Source: Pelomonas sp. Root1217 (GTDB lineage: Bacteria > Pseudomonadota > Gammaproteobacteria > Burkholderiales > Burkholderiaceae_C). Taken from it: DNA of 64,000 nt. Made by a program: the position numbers and the translations under genes. The notes below the pieces were generated by a model, which searched no databases, was not told the origin of the DNA, and saw nothing but the letters and a program-made list of their open reading frames with translations. The stretch spans positions 900,772 through 964,771 of the forward strand of contig NZ_LMDC01000012.1 in the NCBI RefSeq assembly GCF_001425705.1. The letters are read 5' to 3'. Of this stretch, positions 25,763 to 35,749 are shown in pieces; the first letter of the stretch is position 1; the number at the start of each line of letters is the position of its first letter.

Positions 25763-27661
25763 ATGAACCGCTATCCGCTCTGGAAGTACGCGATCCTGCT
25801 CGTCGCGCTGCTGATCGGCACTCTGTACACCCTGCCCAATCTGTTCGGCGAAGCGCCGGCGGTGCAGGTGTCCAGTGCCAAGGTGACCGTCAAGGTCGAC
25901 AACTCGATGACCGCCCGCATCGAGGACGTACTGCAGCAAGCCGGCATCAAGGCGGATTTCGTCCAGTTCGACGGCAACTCGGTCAAGGCGCGCTTTGGCG
26001 ACACCGACACCCAGCTCAAGGCCAAGGACGCGATCAGCAAGGCGCTGAACCCCAATGCCGCCGAGCCGACCTATATCGTCGCGCTGAACCTGCTGTCGCG
26101 TTCGCCGCAGTGGCTGGCCAGCCTGCATGCCAATCCGATGTACCTGGGCCTGGACCTGCGCGGCGGCGTGCACTTCCTGATGCAGGTCGACATGAAGGCA
26201 GCGCTGACCAAGAAGGCCGAGTCGCTGACCGGCGATGCGCGCAGCATGCTGCGTGACAAGAACATCCGCCACGCCGGCATCAGCCGTGACGGCAACACGG
26301 TGGTCATCGCCTTCCGCGACGCCGAACAGCGCGCTGCGGCCACCGAGTTGCTGAAGAACCAGCTGCCCGACGTCATCTGGACGCCGCAGGGCGAAGGCAG
26401 CGAGCTGCAACTGTCCGGCAGCCTGGCGCCCAAGGCCCAGGTCGCGGTGCAGGACGCCGCCATCAAGCAGAACATCACCACCCTGCACAACCGCGTCAAC
26501 GAACTCGGCGTGGCAGAGCCCGTCATCCAGCAGCAGGGCGCCGACCGCGTCGTCGTGCAGCTGCCGGGCGTGCAGGACACCGCCAAGGCCAAGGACATCA
26601 TCGGCCGCACCGCCACGCTAGAGCTGCGCATGGTGGACGACGGCGCCGAATCGCTGGAGGCGCTCAAGGGCAACGGCCCCGTGCCCTTCGGCACCGAGCG
26701 CTTCATCGACCGCGGCTTCGGCCCCATCATCGTCAAGCGCGCCTTTGTGCTGACGGGCGACGCGCTCGTCGATGCCCAGCCCGGCTTCGACGAGAACCAC
26801 TCGCCGTCGGTCGACCTGACGCTGGACGCCAAGGGCGCCCGCATCATGAAGGACTTGTCGCGCGAGAACATCGGCAAGCGCATGGCCATCATCCTGTTCG
26901 AGAAGGGCAAGGGCGAGGTCGTCACGGCGCCGGTCATCCGCAGCGAATTGAGCGGCGGCCGCATCAAGATCAGCGGCGCGATGACGACCCAGGAAGCCAG
27001 CGACACGGCCCTGCTGCTGCGCGCCGGGTCCCTCGCCGCGCCGATGGAGATCATCGAAGAGCGCACCATCGGCCCGAGCCTGGGCAAGGAAAACATCGAG
27101 AAGGGCATCGCCAGCGTCACCTGGGGCTTTGCCGCGGTGGCCGCCTTCATGTGCGTCTACTACCTGCTGTTCGGCGTGTTCTCGTCGCTGGCGCTGGGCT
27201 TCAACCTGCTGCTGCTGATCGCGGCGCTGTCGATGATGCAGGCGACGCTGAGCCTGCCGGGCATCGCCGCCATCGCGCTGGTGCTGGGCATGGCCATCGA
27301 CTCCAACGTGCTGATCAACGAGCGCGTGCGCGAGGAGCTGCGCGGCGGTGAGTCGCCGCAACAGGCCATCCGCCTGGGCTACGAGCGCGCCTGGGCCACC
27401 ATCCTGGACTCCAACGTGACGACGCTGATCGCCGGCGTGTCGCTGCTGGTGTTCGGCTCCGGCCCGATCAAGGGCTTTGCCGTCGTGCACTGCCTGGGCA
27501 TCCTGACCTCGATGTTCTCGTCCGTCGTGTTCTCGCGCGGCCTCGTGAACCTTTGGTACGGCCGCCAGAAGAAGCTCAAGAGCGTGTCCATCGGGCAGAT
27601 CTGGAGGCCCGACGCCGACAAGCCCGCCGCCGAGACGACCGACGTCGCCGCCAAGGCCTGA
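25763..27661 (+). CDS. secD: Protein translocase subunit SecD
   Basis: A 632-residue inner-membrane RND-type protein that uses the proton gradient to pull proteins through SecYEG. It has an N-terminal helix, a large periplasmic region with DLRGGVHFLMQVD, and five C-terminal helices. The family motif GMAIDSNVLINERVREE is in helix 4-5. Length matches the longer betaproteobacterial SecD. AAGGAAG precedes the ATG. It is 12 bases from secF, which is separate here rather than fused. Confidence 0.97.
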   Translation: MNRYPLWKYAILLVALLIGTLYTLPNLFGEAPAVQVSSAKVTVKVDNSMTARIEDVLQQAGIKADFVQFDGNSVKARFGDTDTQLKAKDAISKALNPNAAEPTYIVALNLLSRSPQWLASLHANPMYLGLDLRGGVHFLMQVDMKAALTKKAESLTGDARSMLRDKNIRHAGISRDGNTVVIAFRDAEQRAAATELLKNQLPDVIWTPQGEGSELQLSGSLAPKAQVAVQDAAIKQNITTLHNRVNELGVAEPVIQQQGADRVVVQLPGVQDTAKAKDIIGRTATLELRMVDDGAESLEALKGNGPVPFGTERFIDRGFGPIIVKRAFVLTGDALVDAQPGFDENHSPSVDLTLDAKGARIMKDLSRENIGKRMAIILFEKGKGEVVTAPVIRSELSGGRIKISGAMTTQEASDTALLLRAGSLAAPMEIIEERTIGPSLGKENIEKGIASVTWGFAAVAAFMCVYYLLFGVFSSLALGFNLLLLIAALSMMQATLSLPGIAAIALVLGMAIDSNVLINERVREELRGGESPQQAIRLGYERAWATILDSNVTTLIAGVSLLVFGSGPIKGFAVVHCLGILTSMFSSVVFSRGLVNLWYGRQKKLKSVSIGQIWRPDADKPAAETTDVAAKA

Positions 27662-27673
27662 GAAAGCTAGAAC

Positions 27674-28708
27674 ATGGAACTCTTTCGCATCAAGCGCGAC
27701 CTGCCGTTGATGAAGCATGCGTTGGTCTTCAACGCGATCTCCTTCATCACCTTCGCAGCCGCCGTGTTCTTCCTGGTCACGCGGGGCCTGCATTTCTCCA
27801 TCGAGTTCACCGGCGGCACGGTCATCGAGGTGGCCTACCCGCAGGCGGCCGAGATCGAGAAGACTCGCCTGGTCGTCGAGAAGATGGGCTTCGGCGAAGT
27901 GCAGGTGCAGAACTTCGGCTCTTCGCGCGACGTGATGATCCGCCTGCCCGTGCGCGGCGATATCAAGCAGACCGAGCTGGTCGGCAAGGTCTTCACCGAG
28001 CTGTGCACGGCCGAGGCCGGCACGATCAGCGAGCATCAGGAAGTGACACCCCAGGGCGAGCAGGTCAGCAAGCAGATCTGCAGACGAGCCGATGGCGCCG
28101 AGCCGATCAAACTGTCGCGCTCCGAGGTCGTCGGCCCGGCCGTTGGGGCCGAGCTGGCCCAGGACGCCGCCAAGGCACTGGCCGCGACGGTCATCGGCAT
28201 CATGATCTACCTGGCCATCCGCTTCGAATGGAAGTTCGCGGTCGCCGGCATCATCGCCAACCTGCACGATGTGGTCATCATCCTGGGCTTCTTCGCCTTC
28301 TTCCAGTGGGAGTTCTCGCTGGCGGTGCTGGCGGCCATCCTGGCGGTGCTGGGCTACTCGGTGAACGAATCTGTCGTCATCTTCGACCGGGTGCGCGAGG
28401 CCTTCCGCAGGTTCCGCAAGATGAACACCCACGAGGTCATCGACCACGCCATCACCTCGACGATGAGCCGCACCATCATCACCCACGGCTGCACGCAGCT
28501 GATGGTGGTGTCCATGCTGCTGTTCGGCGGACCGACGCTGCATTACTTCGCCGTCGCGCTGACCATCGGCATCCTGTTCGGCATCTACTCCTCGGTGTTC
28601 GTTGCCGCGGCCATCGCCATGTGGCTGGGCGTCAAGCGGGAGGACCTGGTCAAGGCGGGCGTGAATCGTGACGACCCCAATGACCCGAACTCCGGGGCCG
28701 TCGTGTAG
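27674..28708 (+). CDS. secF: Protein translocase subunit SecF
   Basis: A 344-residue partner of SecD. Six helices are expected. Diagnostic segments are SIEFTGGTVIEVAYP, VLGYSVNESVVIFDRVREAFRR and the helix FEWKFAVAGIIANLHDVVII. It is a little longer than E. coli SecF owing to an insertion near residues 105-150 (EAGTISEHQEVTPQGEQVSK region) in the periplasmic loop, which holds two Cys. Last gene of the translocase operon. Confidence 0.96.
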   Translation: MELFRIKRDLPLMKHALVFNAISFITFAAAVFFLVTRGLHFSIEFTGGTVIEVAYPQAAEIEKTRLVVEKMGFGEVQVQNFGSSRDVMIRLPVRGDIKQTELVGKVFTELCTAEAGTISEHQEVTPQGEQVSKQICRRADGAEPIKLSRSEVVGPAVGAELAQDAAKALAATVIGIMIYLAIRFEWKFAVAGIIANLHDVVIILGFFAFFQWEFSLAVLAAILAVLGYSVNESVVIFDRVREAFRRFRKMNTHEVIDHAITSTMSRTIITHGCTQLMVVSMLLFGGPTLHYFAVALTIGILFGIYSSVFVAAAIAMWLGVKREDLVKAGVNRDDPNDPNSGAVV

Positions 28709-28753
28709 AGTGATCGCAACCCAACATTCCAGCCGCGCAGCCCACACTTGTCC

Positions 28754-31225
28754 ATGACCGCCGCTCGTAACCAGGCCCTGGCGACCCAGGCGCGGCGCGT
28801 CTATCTGGAAGCCCTGGTGCGCGGCATGACGCCCCTGGTCGCCGCGGTCGGCCAAGGCGCCAGCCAGCAGCTGGCCCACGGCGCCCCCCACGCCATCATG
28901 ATGGCCAGGCGCGACGCGGTGCAGGCCTGGCAGAAGCTGGGGCCCAACTGGCAGATGGCCGTCGTCGCCGCGTTGCGCCACGCGGCCGTGCACGGCGTCT
29001 CCGACAACGCCCGCGAACACGACACGACGGTGCCGGTCCAGTCGGTGAAGATGAGCCTGGTCGACGACTCGACCATCGAGCGCGAGATCACCAGCTCCCG
29101 CCTGGCCCTGGTGATGATGGACCGGGCGACCTGGGAATTCACCGACCTGCGTACCCGCATGCAGGCCCTCGAAGCCCATGACGACCTGGAACCGCTGGAC
29201 CTGCTGCGGGCCCATGTTGTGGCCCGCGTGGCGCTGGACGCCTGGACCCGCGTCGGCCTGGACGCGAACATCTGGCAGCTGCTGCACCATGAGCTGCACG
29301 AGGAATTCGCCCAGCTCATCAGCGAGGCCTACCACGAGACCAATCGCTGGCTGATCGCCCAGAAGGTGCTGCCGGAGGTCGATCTGCGCCCCTTCATCCG
29401 CCGCACCGCCCAGGCCGCTGCGGCCGCAACAGCGACGGCCACTGGCGCGCCCGCACCGCCCCCACCGCCGTCGTCGCCGGGCCCCGGTCTCGCCCCCACG
29501 TCAGGCCCGGTGCCGATGGCCCCGGGTGTGGCATCGGCGCGCAGCAAGGCGAGCAGCCAGGCCGACGAAGTCATGGCGCAGCTGCAGCGCGTGCTGGCCC
29601 GCCATGTGCCGGGCTTTCCGGTTGTCAAAAGCCAGGTGCCTGCCCGCCCCGGTGGTGGCAAGCCGAGCCTGGCCGATGTGACGCCCAGCCATGCTGGCGC
29701 CCTTGGCGGCGGCAGTTCGTCGAGCGGCGATGCGCCCGGCTCCGCGGCCAAGCCGTCGCTGGCCGATGCGCCGCCCGTCTCCGTTTCCGCCGCCTCGCCG
29801 CGGCTGCTGGGTGCCATCAAGCACGCCCAGGAGTCCTTGCAGCGCCGCCCCGGCACAGCTGGTGGCGTGGATACCGGTGGCAGCGCCAGCGCCCCGCGTG
29901 CACTGGAGGAGATCGGCGCGCGCAACCAGGCCTTCAAGCAGGTCCTTAAGCAGGCCGCGAGCAACCCGGCCGAGCGTGCGACCATCGAAATCGTTGCCAT
30001 GATGTTCCAGAGCATCCTGACCGAGGAGCGCATCCCGGCCACGGTGCGGGTCTGGTTCGCCCGGCTGCAGATGCCGGTGCTGCGGGTGGCCGTCAGCGAG
30101 CCCGACTTCTTCGCCGCCGCCGACCATCCCGCGCGTCGTCTCATCGACCGCATGGGCGCCTGCGTGATGGGCTTCAACACGGTCCAGGTCAGCGGCCCGG
30201 GCTCGGAGCGCGCCAGCAACGATGTGCTGGAGCGCGAGATCAAGCGCGTCGTGCAGGTCGTCGAGGCCTATCCGGACACCGGCCGGCGCGTCTTTGCGAC
30301 GGTGCTGACCGAGTTCGAGAAGTTCCTCGACCACTATTTCGAGAACGAGAACCAGGCCTCCAAGCGCGGCGTGTCGCTGGCGCAGCAGGTCGAGCAGCGC
30401 GAGACCCTGGCCATCCAGTACACCATCGAACTGCGCAAGATGCTGTCCGAGGTGCCGGTGCAGGACGGCGTGCGCGACTTCCTCTTCCACGTCTGGGCCG
30501 ACGTGCTGGCCGTCACGGCGGTGCGCGCCGGCGCCCAGTCCGACGTGACCAAGTCCATGAAGCGGGCCGCGGCCGACCTGATCTGGAGCGCCAGCTCCAA
30601 GGCCTCGCGCGAGGAGCGTGCCGAGGTCATCCGCCGCCTGCCGCCCCTGCTCAAGACGCTGCGCGACGGCATGAGCCACGCCGGCCTGGCGACGGACAAG
30701 CAGGACGACCATGTGCGCCAGCTCAACAACGCGCTGGCCGCCGCTTTCACAGCCAAGACGGCCGCCATCCCGCGTGAGCGCCTTGACGAGCTGATGGACC
30801 AGCTCGAGACACTGGAAGCCATGCTGCCCGAGGACATCGAAGGCGGCGACAGCCATGTCGACGAGATGCTGGTGCGCGACCTGTCCGGCCACGAATCCGA
30901 GGGCATGGAGGTCGTCGCCGAGGGCGGCTCGGCGCCGACGCCGGCCATGGTGGCCTGGGCGCGCGAGCTGCAGGTCGGCGGCTGGTTCATGCTGGACTAC
31001 CGTGGCCGCAACGAGCAGGTGCAGCTGGCCTGGCGCGGCCTGCGCAAGCAGCTCGCCCTCTTCGTCACGCCCAAGGGCCGCGGCGTGCTGTTCTCTCTGA
31101 ACCGCATGGCCGCCTTCCTGCAGGCAGGCCTGCTGCTGCCGGCCCAGGACGAAGCGCTGACCGTGCAGGCCACGCGCAAGGCGCTGGCCAAGCTGGATGC
31201 GGACCCCGGGCAGCTGCTGAAATGA
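28754..31225 (+). CDS. DUF1631 family protein
   Basis: An 823-residue protein of the DUF1631 family, common in beta- and gammaproteobacteria and sometimes mislabelled thymidine phosphorylase. The N-terminal third is helical. A Pro/Ala/Ser-rich linker at about 225-370 contains two near copies of KPSLAD with flanking Ser/Gly. The C-terminal half (about 390-823) is helical and ends with a small beta-rich part (LQVGGWFMLDYRGRNEQVQLAWRG) reminiscent of a PilZ-like barrel. Function is unknown. A TTG at 28748 could also start it; ATG 28754 is preferred. Its stop codon lies inside the terminator stem. Confidence 0.8.
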   Translation: MTAARNQALATQARRVYLEALVRGMTPLVAAVGQGASQQLAHGAPHAIMMARRDAVQAWQKLGPNWQMAVVAALRHAAVHGVSDNAREHDTTVPVQSVKMSLVDDSTIEREITSSRLALVMMDRATWEFTDLRTRMQALEAHDDLEPLDLLRAHVVARVALDAWTRVGLDANIWQLLHHELHEEFAQLISEAYHETNRWLIAQKVLPEVDLRPFIRRTAQAAAAATATATGAPAPPPPPSSPGPGLAPTSGPVPMAPGVASARSKASSQADEVMAQLQRVLARHVPGFPVVKSQVPARPGGGKPSLADVTPSHAGALGGGSSSSGDAPGSAAKPSLADAPPVSVSAASPRLLGAIKHAQESLQRRPGTAGGVDTGGSASAPRALEEIGARNQAFKQVLKQAASNPAERATIEIVAMMFQSILTEERIPATVRVWFARLQMPVLRVAVSEPDFFAAADHPARRLIDRMGACVMGFNTVQVSGPGSERASNDVLEREIKRVVQVVEAYPDTGRRVFATVLTEFEKFLDHYFENENQASKRGVSLAQQVEQRETLAIQYTIELRKMLSEVPVQDGVRDFLFHVWADVLAVTAVRAGAQSDVTKSMKRAAADLIWSASSKASREERAEVIRRLPPLLKTLRDGMSHAGLATDKQDDHVRQLNNALAAAFTAKTAAIPRERLDELMDQLETLEAMLPEDIEGGDSHVDEMLVRDLSGHESEGMEVVAEGGSAPTPAMVAWARELQVGGWFMLDYRGRNEQVQLAWRGLRKQLALFVTPKGRGVLFSLNRMAAFLQAGLLLPAQDEALTVQATRKALAKLDADPGQLLK

Positions 31226-31259
31226 CAAACGGCGCCTTGAGCGCCGTTTGTCATTTCAG
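31217..31259. terminator. Bidirectional terminator with a perfect 19-bp stem
   Basis: The left arm 31217-31235 and right arm 31241-31259 are exact reverse complements (core AAACGGCGC / GCGCCGTTT), around the loop CTTGA. It sits between the convergent DUF1631 and smg genes, and the A/T-rich outer parts give short T stretches in both directions. The left arm includes the DUF1631 stop codon. Confidence 0.85.
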
Positions 31260-31271
31260 TGGGAGGCTTGA

Positions 31272-31724
31272 TCAGTGGATCAATCGATCCTCTGGGGCAA
31301 CGAACAGCTCGTCCAGGATCAGCGCATCGGGCTCCTCGCCCAGGCTCCAGAACACCATCAGCACGATGATCTTCAGATCTTCCAGGTCCATCGGAGCGCC
31401 GGAGATGGCCATGGCGCGGTCGATGACCATTTCGCGCATCGGCCCGGGCAGCACGCCGGCCGACTCCAGGAAGCTGACGAAGCTGATCGACTCCTCGCCC
31501 AGGTGTTCCATCTCCGTGGGCGAATACACGCGCATCGCGTGTTCGCTCTGCTCGCCCTGGTAGGACTCGCCGGACGCGGCCAAGCCGTCCAGCCAGGAGA
31601 GAGCCTCCTGGATTTCGTCGTTCTCGAAGCCCACCGCCGTCAGTTTGCGCGCAAGCTGCGCGTGATCGGGGCAGGCGTCCGGGCGCCAATAGGTCTCGTA
31701 GAGATAAACCAGGACATCGAACAT
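31272..31724 (-). CDS. smg: Smg family protein (DUF494)
   Basis: A 150-residue protein matching Smg along its whole length, from MFDVLVYLYETYW to the acidic C-terminus DLKIIVLMVFWSLGEEPDALILDEL. Smg proteins are encoded beside dprA/topA in many beta- and gammaproteobacteria, but their role is unknown. It lies 110 bases downstream of dprA on the same strand and ends just before the bidirectional terminator, so it is probably the last gene of lysM-dprA-smg. Confidence 0.92.
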   Translation of the reverse strand: MFDVLVYLYETYWRPDACPDHAQLARKLTAVGFENDEIQEALSWLDGLAASGESYQGEQSEHAMRVYSPTEMEHLGEESISFVSFLESAGVLPGPMREMVIDRAMAISGAPMDLEDLKIIVLMVFWSLGEEPDALILDELFVAPEDRLIH

Positions 31725-31834
31725 CGTGAGGCGATGATAGCCCAGGGTCTGGCGAGCCCCGGACGCGAATAACCCCTTGGATCAGGCGCTGATATCCGCG
31801 GTTAAGCTCGCTGTCCCTGGTGTCCAGCCGGCTC

Positions 31835-32929
31835 TCAGCCCTGGCGTCTGCGCTGGAAGAGCTGCCCCGCCAGGCGGGCGATGTGGCCGTCCAGCTCCAG
31901 CTCCAGCAAGGCGGCGCTGAGCTCGGCCGCCGGCCAGCCGCAGCGCGCCATCAGGGCATCCAGGCTGACCGGATCGAAACCCATGGCGTCCAGCAGCGCC
32001 TGCTGTTCATGGGGCGTCTCTTCAATGTCCGCCGATCTGGCGCTGACGGTACCCAGCGGTGGCAGCTCCTCCAGCACGTCCTGGGCCGATTCGACCAGCT
32101 TGGCGCCCTGGCGGATCAGCGCATGGCAGCCGCGGGCCTGGGGTGAATGGATGGAGCCGGGGATGGCAAACACCTCGCGGCCGGCCTCGACGGCCTGCCG
32201 GGCCGTGATCAGTGAGCCCGACTGCACGGCTGCCTCGACAACCAGGCAACCCTGGGCCAGGCCGGCAATGATGCGGTTGCGACGCGGAAAGTTGGCCGGC
32301 AGTACCGGAGTGCCCAGCGAGTACTCGCTGACCATGAGGCCGCCGCCGGCCAGCAGTCGCGCCGCCAGCGCCTCATTGCGGCGCGGGTAGACCTGGTCCA
32401 GCCCGGTGCCAACGACGGCGATGGTGGCGCCGCCGGCATCCAGGGCGCCCTCATGCGCGGCGGCGTCCACGCCCAGGGCCAGGCCCGAGACGATGGTGTA
32501 GCCACCGCGTGCCAGCGCCCGGGCGAAGGCGCGCGCGTTGTCGCCCCCCTGGGCGGTCGGGTTGCGGCTGCCGACGATGGCGATGGACGGCGTGCCCAGC
32601 AGTTCGCGCCGGCCCTGCAGCCACAGCAGCAGCGGTGGGTCGGCCGTGGCCAGCAGGCGCGGCGGGTAGTCGGCGTCGCCCAGCACCAGCAGGTCGTGAC
32701 CGGGTTGTTGCAGCCAGGCGCCCGCCTTGGCAATCAGATCCTCGAGATGCTCGGGCGGCCGGTTGAAGCCCTCCCGCTGCCTGCCTGGCAGCGCCTGATC
32801 CAGCGCCGCCGCGGGCAGCTCGAAAACGGCCTGCGGGCTGCCGGCCATCGCCAGCAGCCGCCGCGCCGCTGCCGGGCCCACGCTCTCGGTGAGCCGCAGC
32901 CAGGCGGCCAGCTCGGCCGAATCCAGCAT
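31835..32929 (-). CDS. dprA: DNA processing protein DprA
   Basis: A 364-residue protein that loads RecA onto incoming single-stranded DNA during transformation. An N-terminal SAM-like helical domain precedes the extended Rossmann core (IAIVGSRNPTAQG, SGLALGVDAAAHEGAL, FPRRNRIIAGL, VVEAAVQSGSLITAR, VFAIPGS). A C-terminal winged-helix (DUF655-like) end lies near residues 300-360. Its ATG overlaps the lysM stop by one base (TGATG), so the two are coupled. It suggests a capacity for natural transformation; the TfoX-like gene at 1-445 may be relevant. Confidence 0.95.
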   Translation of the reverse strand: MLDSAELAAWLRLTESVGPAAARRLLAMAGSPQAVFELPAAALDQALPGRQREGFNRPPEHLEDLIAKAGAWLQQPGHDLLVLGDADYPPRLLATADPPLLLWLQGRRELLGTPSIAIVGSRNPTAQGGDNARAFARALARGGYTIVSGLALGVDAAAHEGALDAGGATIAVVGTGLDQVYPRRNEALAARLLAGGGLMVSEYSLGTPVLPANFPRRNRIIAGLAQGCLVVEAAVQSGSLITARQAVEAGREVFAIPGSIHSPQARGCHALIRQGAKLVESAQDVLEELPPLGTVSARSADIEETPHEQQALLDAMGFDPVSLDALMARCGWPAAELSAALLELELDGHIARLAGQLFQRRRQG

Positions 32930-34095
32930 CAGGGTTGAGTAAAGCGGTCGCCTGGGCGAACGGGTTCCTTGACCGAAATGATCAGCGCATAGGACACGCG
33001 CTCATAGACCTCGAAGACGAACAGGATGCCGTGACGCTCGTCGGGCAGCTTGATGGCCTCGGCCCTCTCCTGCGTCTTGTCCATCACCCTGTCGCCGTCG
33101 CGCCACAGCGCGAACACATGGCCGCGCTCGACGCCATCGCGCTTGCCGCGGTTCAGCGCGACGATCTGGTTCTGGCCGGCGTTGAGCGCCTCTCCGTAGA
33201 TGGCCGCGATTTGACCCGCCATGGGCTGCAGGGGCCCGTGCGGCACATAGAGCTCGAGATTGCGTGGCGGCGCCGGCGCCAGACGGTCGCCGATGCCGAC
33301 CTCCTGCTTGATCTGCCTGACGGTCATCGTGGCCGGCACGATCTCGGTCTTGCCATCGGCGCCGGTGCGCTCCTCGCCCCGGCGGGTCAGTTCGGCCGTG
33401 CCGACATACGGGGCCTCGTAGCCCAGGATCTCCTTGGTGGCCGGGTCACGCAGCGGGCGGGCGTTGCGGAAGACACGGAAGTCCGTGCCGCTGCCAAAGT
33501 CGCCGCGCGCGTAGGCCAGCTCGCCCGGGCCGAGCAGCACATGGCCTTCCTGGGCGGCGACGATGCGCGGTGCCGTGGCCAACGCATCCGTGTCGAAGAC
33601 GACCGCGTCGGTCAGGAAGGGTTGGATCAGGTGCAGTGGGATGCTTGGGATGGGGCTGGAATCCAGCGCCGAAATGCGCATCTGCGGCCGCAGCTTGACC
33701 ACGCCATTGCCGGCCTTGCCGCCGACCCCCTGGGCCAATTGCAGCCGCGCCCGGCCGTCGACCTTGACCAGCAGCAGCACCTGGCCCGGGTAGATCAGGT
33801 GCGGGTTGCGGATCTGCTCGCGGTTCATGCCCCAGAGTTCGGGCCAGCGCCAGGGGCTTTTCAGAAACAGCTTGGAGATGTCCCAAAGCGTGTCGCCTGG
33901 CTGCACCGTGTGGCTGTCCGGCGCATTGGGCGCCAGTTCGGCCAGGGGCACGCCCGCGGACGCGACCTGATCGGCGACGCGTCGCTGTTCGGCGGTGACG
34001 GGCAGCTTGCTGGTTTGCGCCCAGGCTGAGGTCGCCGCCGCGAGGGCGAGGCAGGTCGCAAGGACTGCGAAGTGGGCTGGGCGGGCAACGGGCAT
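32929..34095 (-). CDS. LysM domain-containing exported protein
   Basis: A 388-residue protein with signal peptide ending ATSAWAQ, then a LysM domain at about 60-110 ([26 protein letters not shown] and [13 protein letters not shown]). LysM binds peptidoglycan. The rest (about 120-388) is a beta-rich region of the kind found in these dprA-linked LysM proteins of Burkholderiales, without a catalytic motif. The ATG at 34095 gives a good signal peptide and GGAG lies about 11 bases upstream. Divergent from def by 116 bases. Confidence 0.87.
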   Translation of the reverse strand: MPVARPAHFAVLATCLALAAATSAWAQTSKLPVTAEQRRVADQVASAGVPLAELAPNAPDSHTVQPGDTLWDISKLFLKSPWRWPELWGMNREQIRNPHLIYPGQVLLLVKVDGRARLQLAQGVGGKAGNGVVKLRPQMRISALDSSPIPSIPLHLIQPFLTDAVVFDTDALATAPRIVAAQEGHVLLGPGELAYARGDFGSGTDFRVFRNARPLRDPATKEILGYEAPYVGTAELTRRGEERTGADGKTEIVPATMTVRQIKQEVGIGDRLAPAPPRNLELYVPHGPLQPMAGQIAAIYGEALNAGQNQIVALNRGKRDGVERGHVFALWRDGDRVMDKTQERAEAIKLPDERHGILFVFEVYERVSYALIISVKEPVRPGDRFTQP

Positions 34096-34211
34096 CTGGC
34101 ACGGTCTCCGAGGGGATTGCCGGATCGGCGAAAATCCGGGTGATTCTGCCCGCAATCACCGGGGGCAACCAACAACCGCTAGCGCTCGTTTGCGAGTGCT
34201 TACAAGGCGCC

Positions 34212-34748
34212 ATGGCCCAACTGCACATCCTTCGCTATCCCGACCCGCGTCTGCACACCGTTGCCAAACCGGTGGCCGCCGTGGATGAGCGCATCCGCCA
34301 GCTCGTCGATGACATGCTGGAAACCATGTACGCCGCCGACGGCGTCGGCCTGGCGGCAACGCAGGTTGACGTGCATGAGCGGGTCATCGTCATCGACACG
34401 TCGCAGGATCGAGACACCCCGCGCGTGCTGATCAATCCCGAGCTGGTTCGCCTCAGCGAGCGCATGGTCGAGGGCGAGGAAGGCTGCCTGTCGGTGCCAC
34501 AGATCTACGACAAGGTGCCGCGCCACGCCGAGGTCACCGTGCGCGCAACCAACCGTGATGGCGAGGTCTACGAGTTCGATGCCGATGGCCTGCTGGCTGT
34601 GTGCGTGCAGCACGAGATGGACCACCTGCTTGGCAAGGTCTTCGTCGAATACCTGAGCCCGCTCAAGCGCGATCGCATCAAGACCAAGATGGTCAAAAAG
34701 ACGCGCGAGGAAGAGCTCGAGGCCAAGAAGCGCCTGCAGAGGCTCTGA
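34212..34748 (+). CDS. def: Peptide deformylase
   Basis: A 178-residue iron/zinc hydrolase that removes the formyl group from new proteins. All three motifs are present: [15 protein letters not shown] (metal Cys) and QHEMDHL (HEXXH-type His pair). The basic C-terminal helix [18 protein letters not shown] is longer than in some homologues and typical of the type 1 enzyme. The frame is open upstream to 34140, but ATG 34212 gives the standard [14 protein letters not shown] start. It is 13 bases from fmt. Confidence 0.97.
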   Translation: MAQLHILRYPDPRLHTVAKPVAAVDERIRQLVDDMLETMYAADGVGLAATQVDVHERVIVIDTSQDRDTPRVLINPELVRLSERMVEGEEGCLSVPQIYDKVPRHAEVTVRATNRDGEVYEFDADGLLAVCVQHEMDHLLGKVFVEYLSPLKRDRIKTKMVKKTREEELEAKKRLQRL

Positions 34749-34761
34749 TGCGCATCGCGTC

Positions 34762-35694
34762 ATGAAAGTTGTTTTTGCCGGCACGCCGGAGTTCGCCGCC
34801 ATCGCGCTGGACGCACTGCTGACCGCCGGCTTCACGGTTCCACTGGTGCTGACCCAGCCCGACCGCCCGGCGGGGCGTGGCATGAAGCTGCAGGCTTCGG
34901 CGGTCAAGCAACGCGCCATGGCAGCCGGCATCCCGGTCGCCCAGCCGCAGGGCCTGAAGCTGGACGGCAAATATGCCGCCGACGCGGCCGCGGCGCGCGA
35001 GGCGCTGCGGGCGGCGGATGCCGACGTGATGGTCGTCGCCGCCTACGGCCTCATCCTGCCGCAATGGGTGCTGGACACCCCGCGGCGCGGCTGCCTGAAC
35101 ATCCACGCCTCGCTGCTGCCACGCTGGCGCGGCGCCGCACCCATCCACCGTGCCATCGAGGCTGGCGACGCCGAGACCGGCATCACGATCATGCAAATGG
35201 ATGCGGGCCTGGATACCGGCGACATGCTGCTGATCGGCCGCGAGACCATCCGTGCTGACGACACGACGGCGACGCTGCACGACCGGCTGGCCAACCTGGG
35301 CGGCCGCCTGATTGTCGAGGCCCTACAGGTGCCCAGCCCGGCGTCGACGCCCCAGCCCGGCGAGGGCGTCACCTACGCGCACAAGATCGAGAAGGCCGAG
35401 AGCGTCATCGACTGGACGCTGCCCGCTGTCGTGATCGAGCGCCGGCTGCGCGCCTTCGATCCCTTCCCCGGCGGCCAGGCGACACTGGCGGGCGAGGCGC
35501 TCAAGGTTTGGCGGGCCGAGGTCGTTGAAGGGCGGGGGAAGCCGGGTGAAGTCATCGCCGCCGGGCCGGAGGTCGCCTGTGGTGATGGCGCCTTGAAACT
35601 GACCGAACTGCAACGCGCCGGGGGCAAGCGCGGGCCGGCTTCGACCTTCCTCCAGGCCCGACCGATTGCTGTCGGCGAACGCTTCGACGCTTGA
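34762..35694 (+). CDS. fmt: Methionyl-tRNA formyltransferase
   Basis: A 310-residue enzyme that formylates initiator Met-tRNA with 10-formyl-THF. The N-terminal transferase domain has [11 protein letters not shown], the folate-site [20 protein letters not shown] and the catalytic Asp in [11 protein letters not shown]. The C-terminal OB-like tRNA-binding domain runs from about 205. Standard partner of def in one operon; together they add and remove the formyl group. Confidence 0.97.
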   Translation: MKVVFAGTPEFAAIALDALLTAGFTVPLVLTQPDRPAGRGMKLQASAVKQRAMAAGIPVAQPQGLKLDGKYAADAAAAREALRAADADVMVVAAYGLILPQWVLDTPRRGCLNIHASLLPRWRGAAPIHRAIEAGDAETGITIMQMDAGLDTGDMLLIGRETIRADDTTATLHDRLANLGGRLIVEALQVPSPASTPQPGEGVTYAHKIEKAESVIDWTLPAVVIERRLRAFDPFPGGQATLAGEALKVWRAEVVEGRGKPGEVIAAGPEVACGDGALKLTELQRAGGKRGPASTFLQARPIAVGERFDA

Positions 35695-35749
35695 AACCCC
35701 GGGTGCGTGGCACCATCTCCCACGTATTCCTGACTTCCGGGCCGCTGAC

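Noticed and set aside
26618-29335. 905-residue open frame on the minus strand across secD, secF and the DUF1631 gene
   Set aside because: It spans three well-recognised genes on the other strand and has the low-complexity His/Gln/Asp/Arg composition typical of antisense frames.
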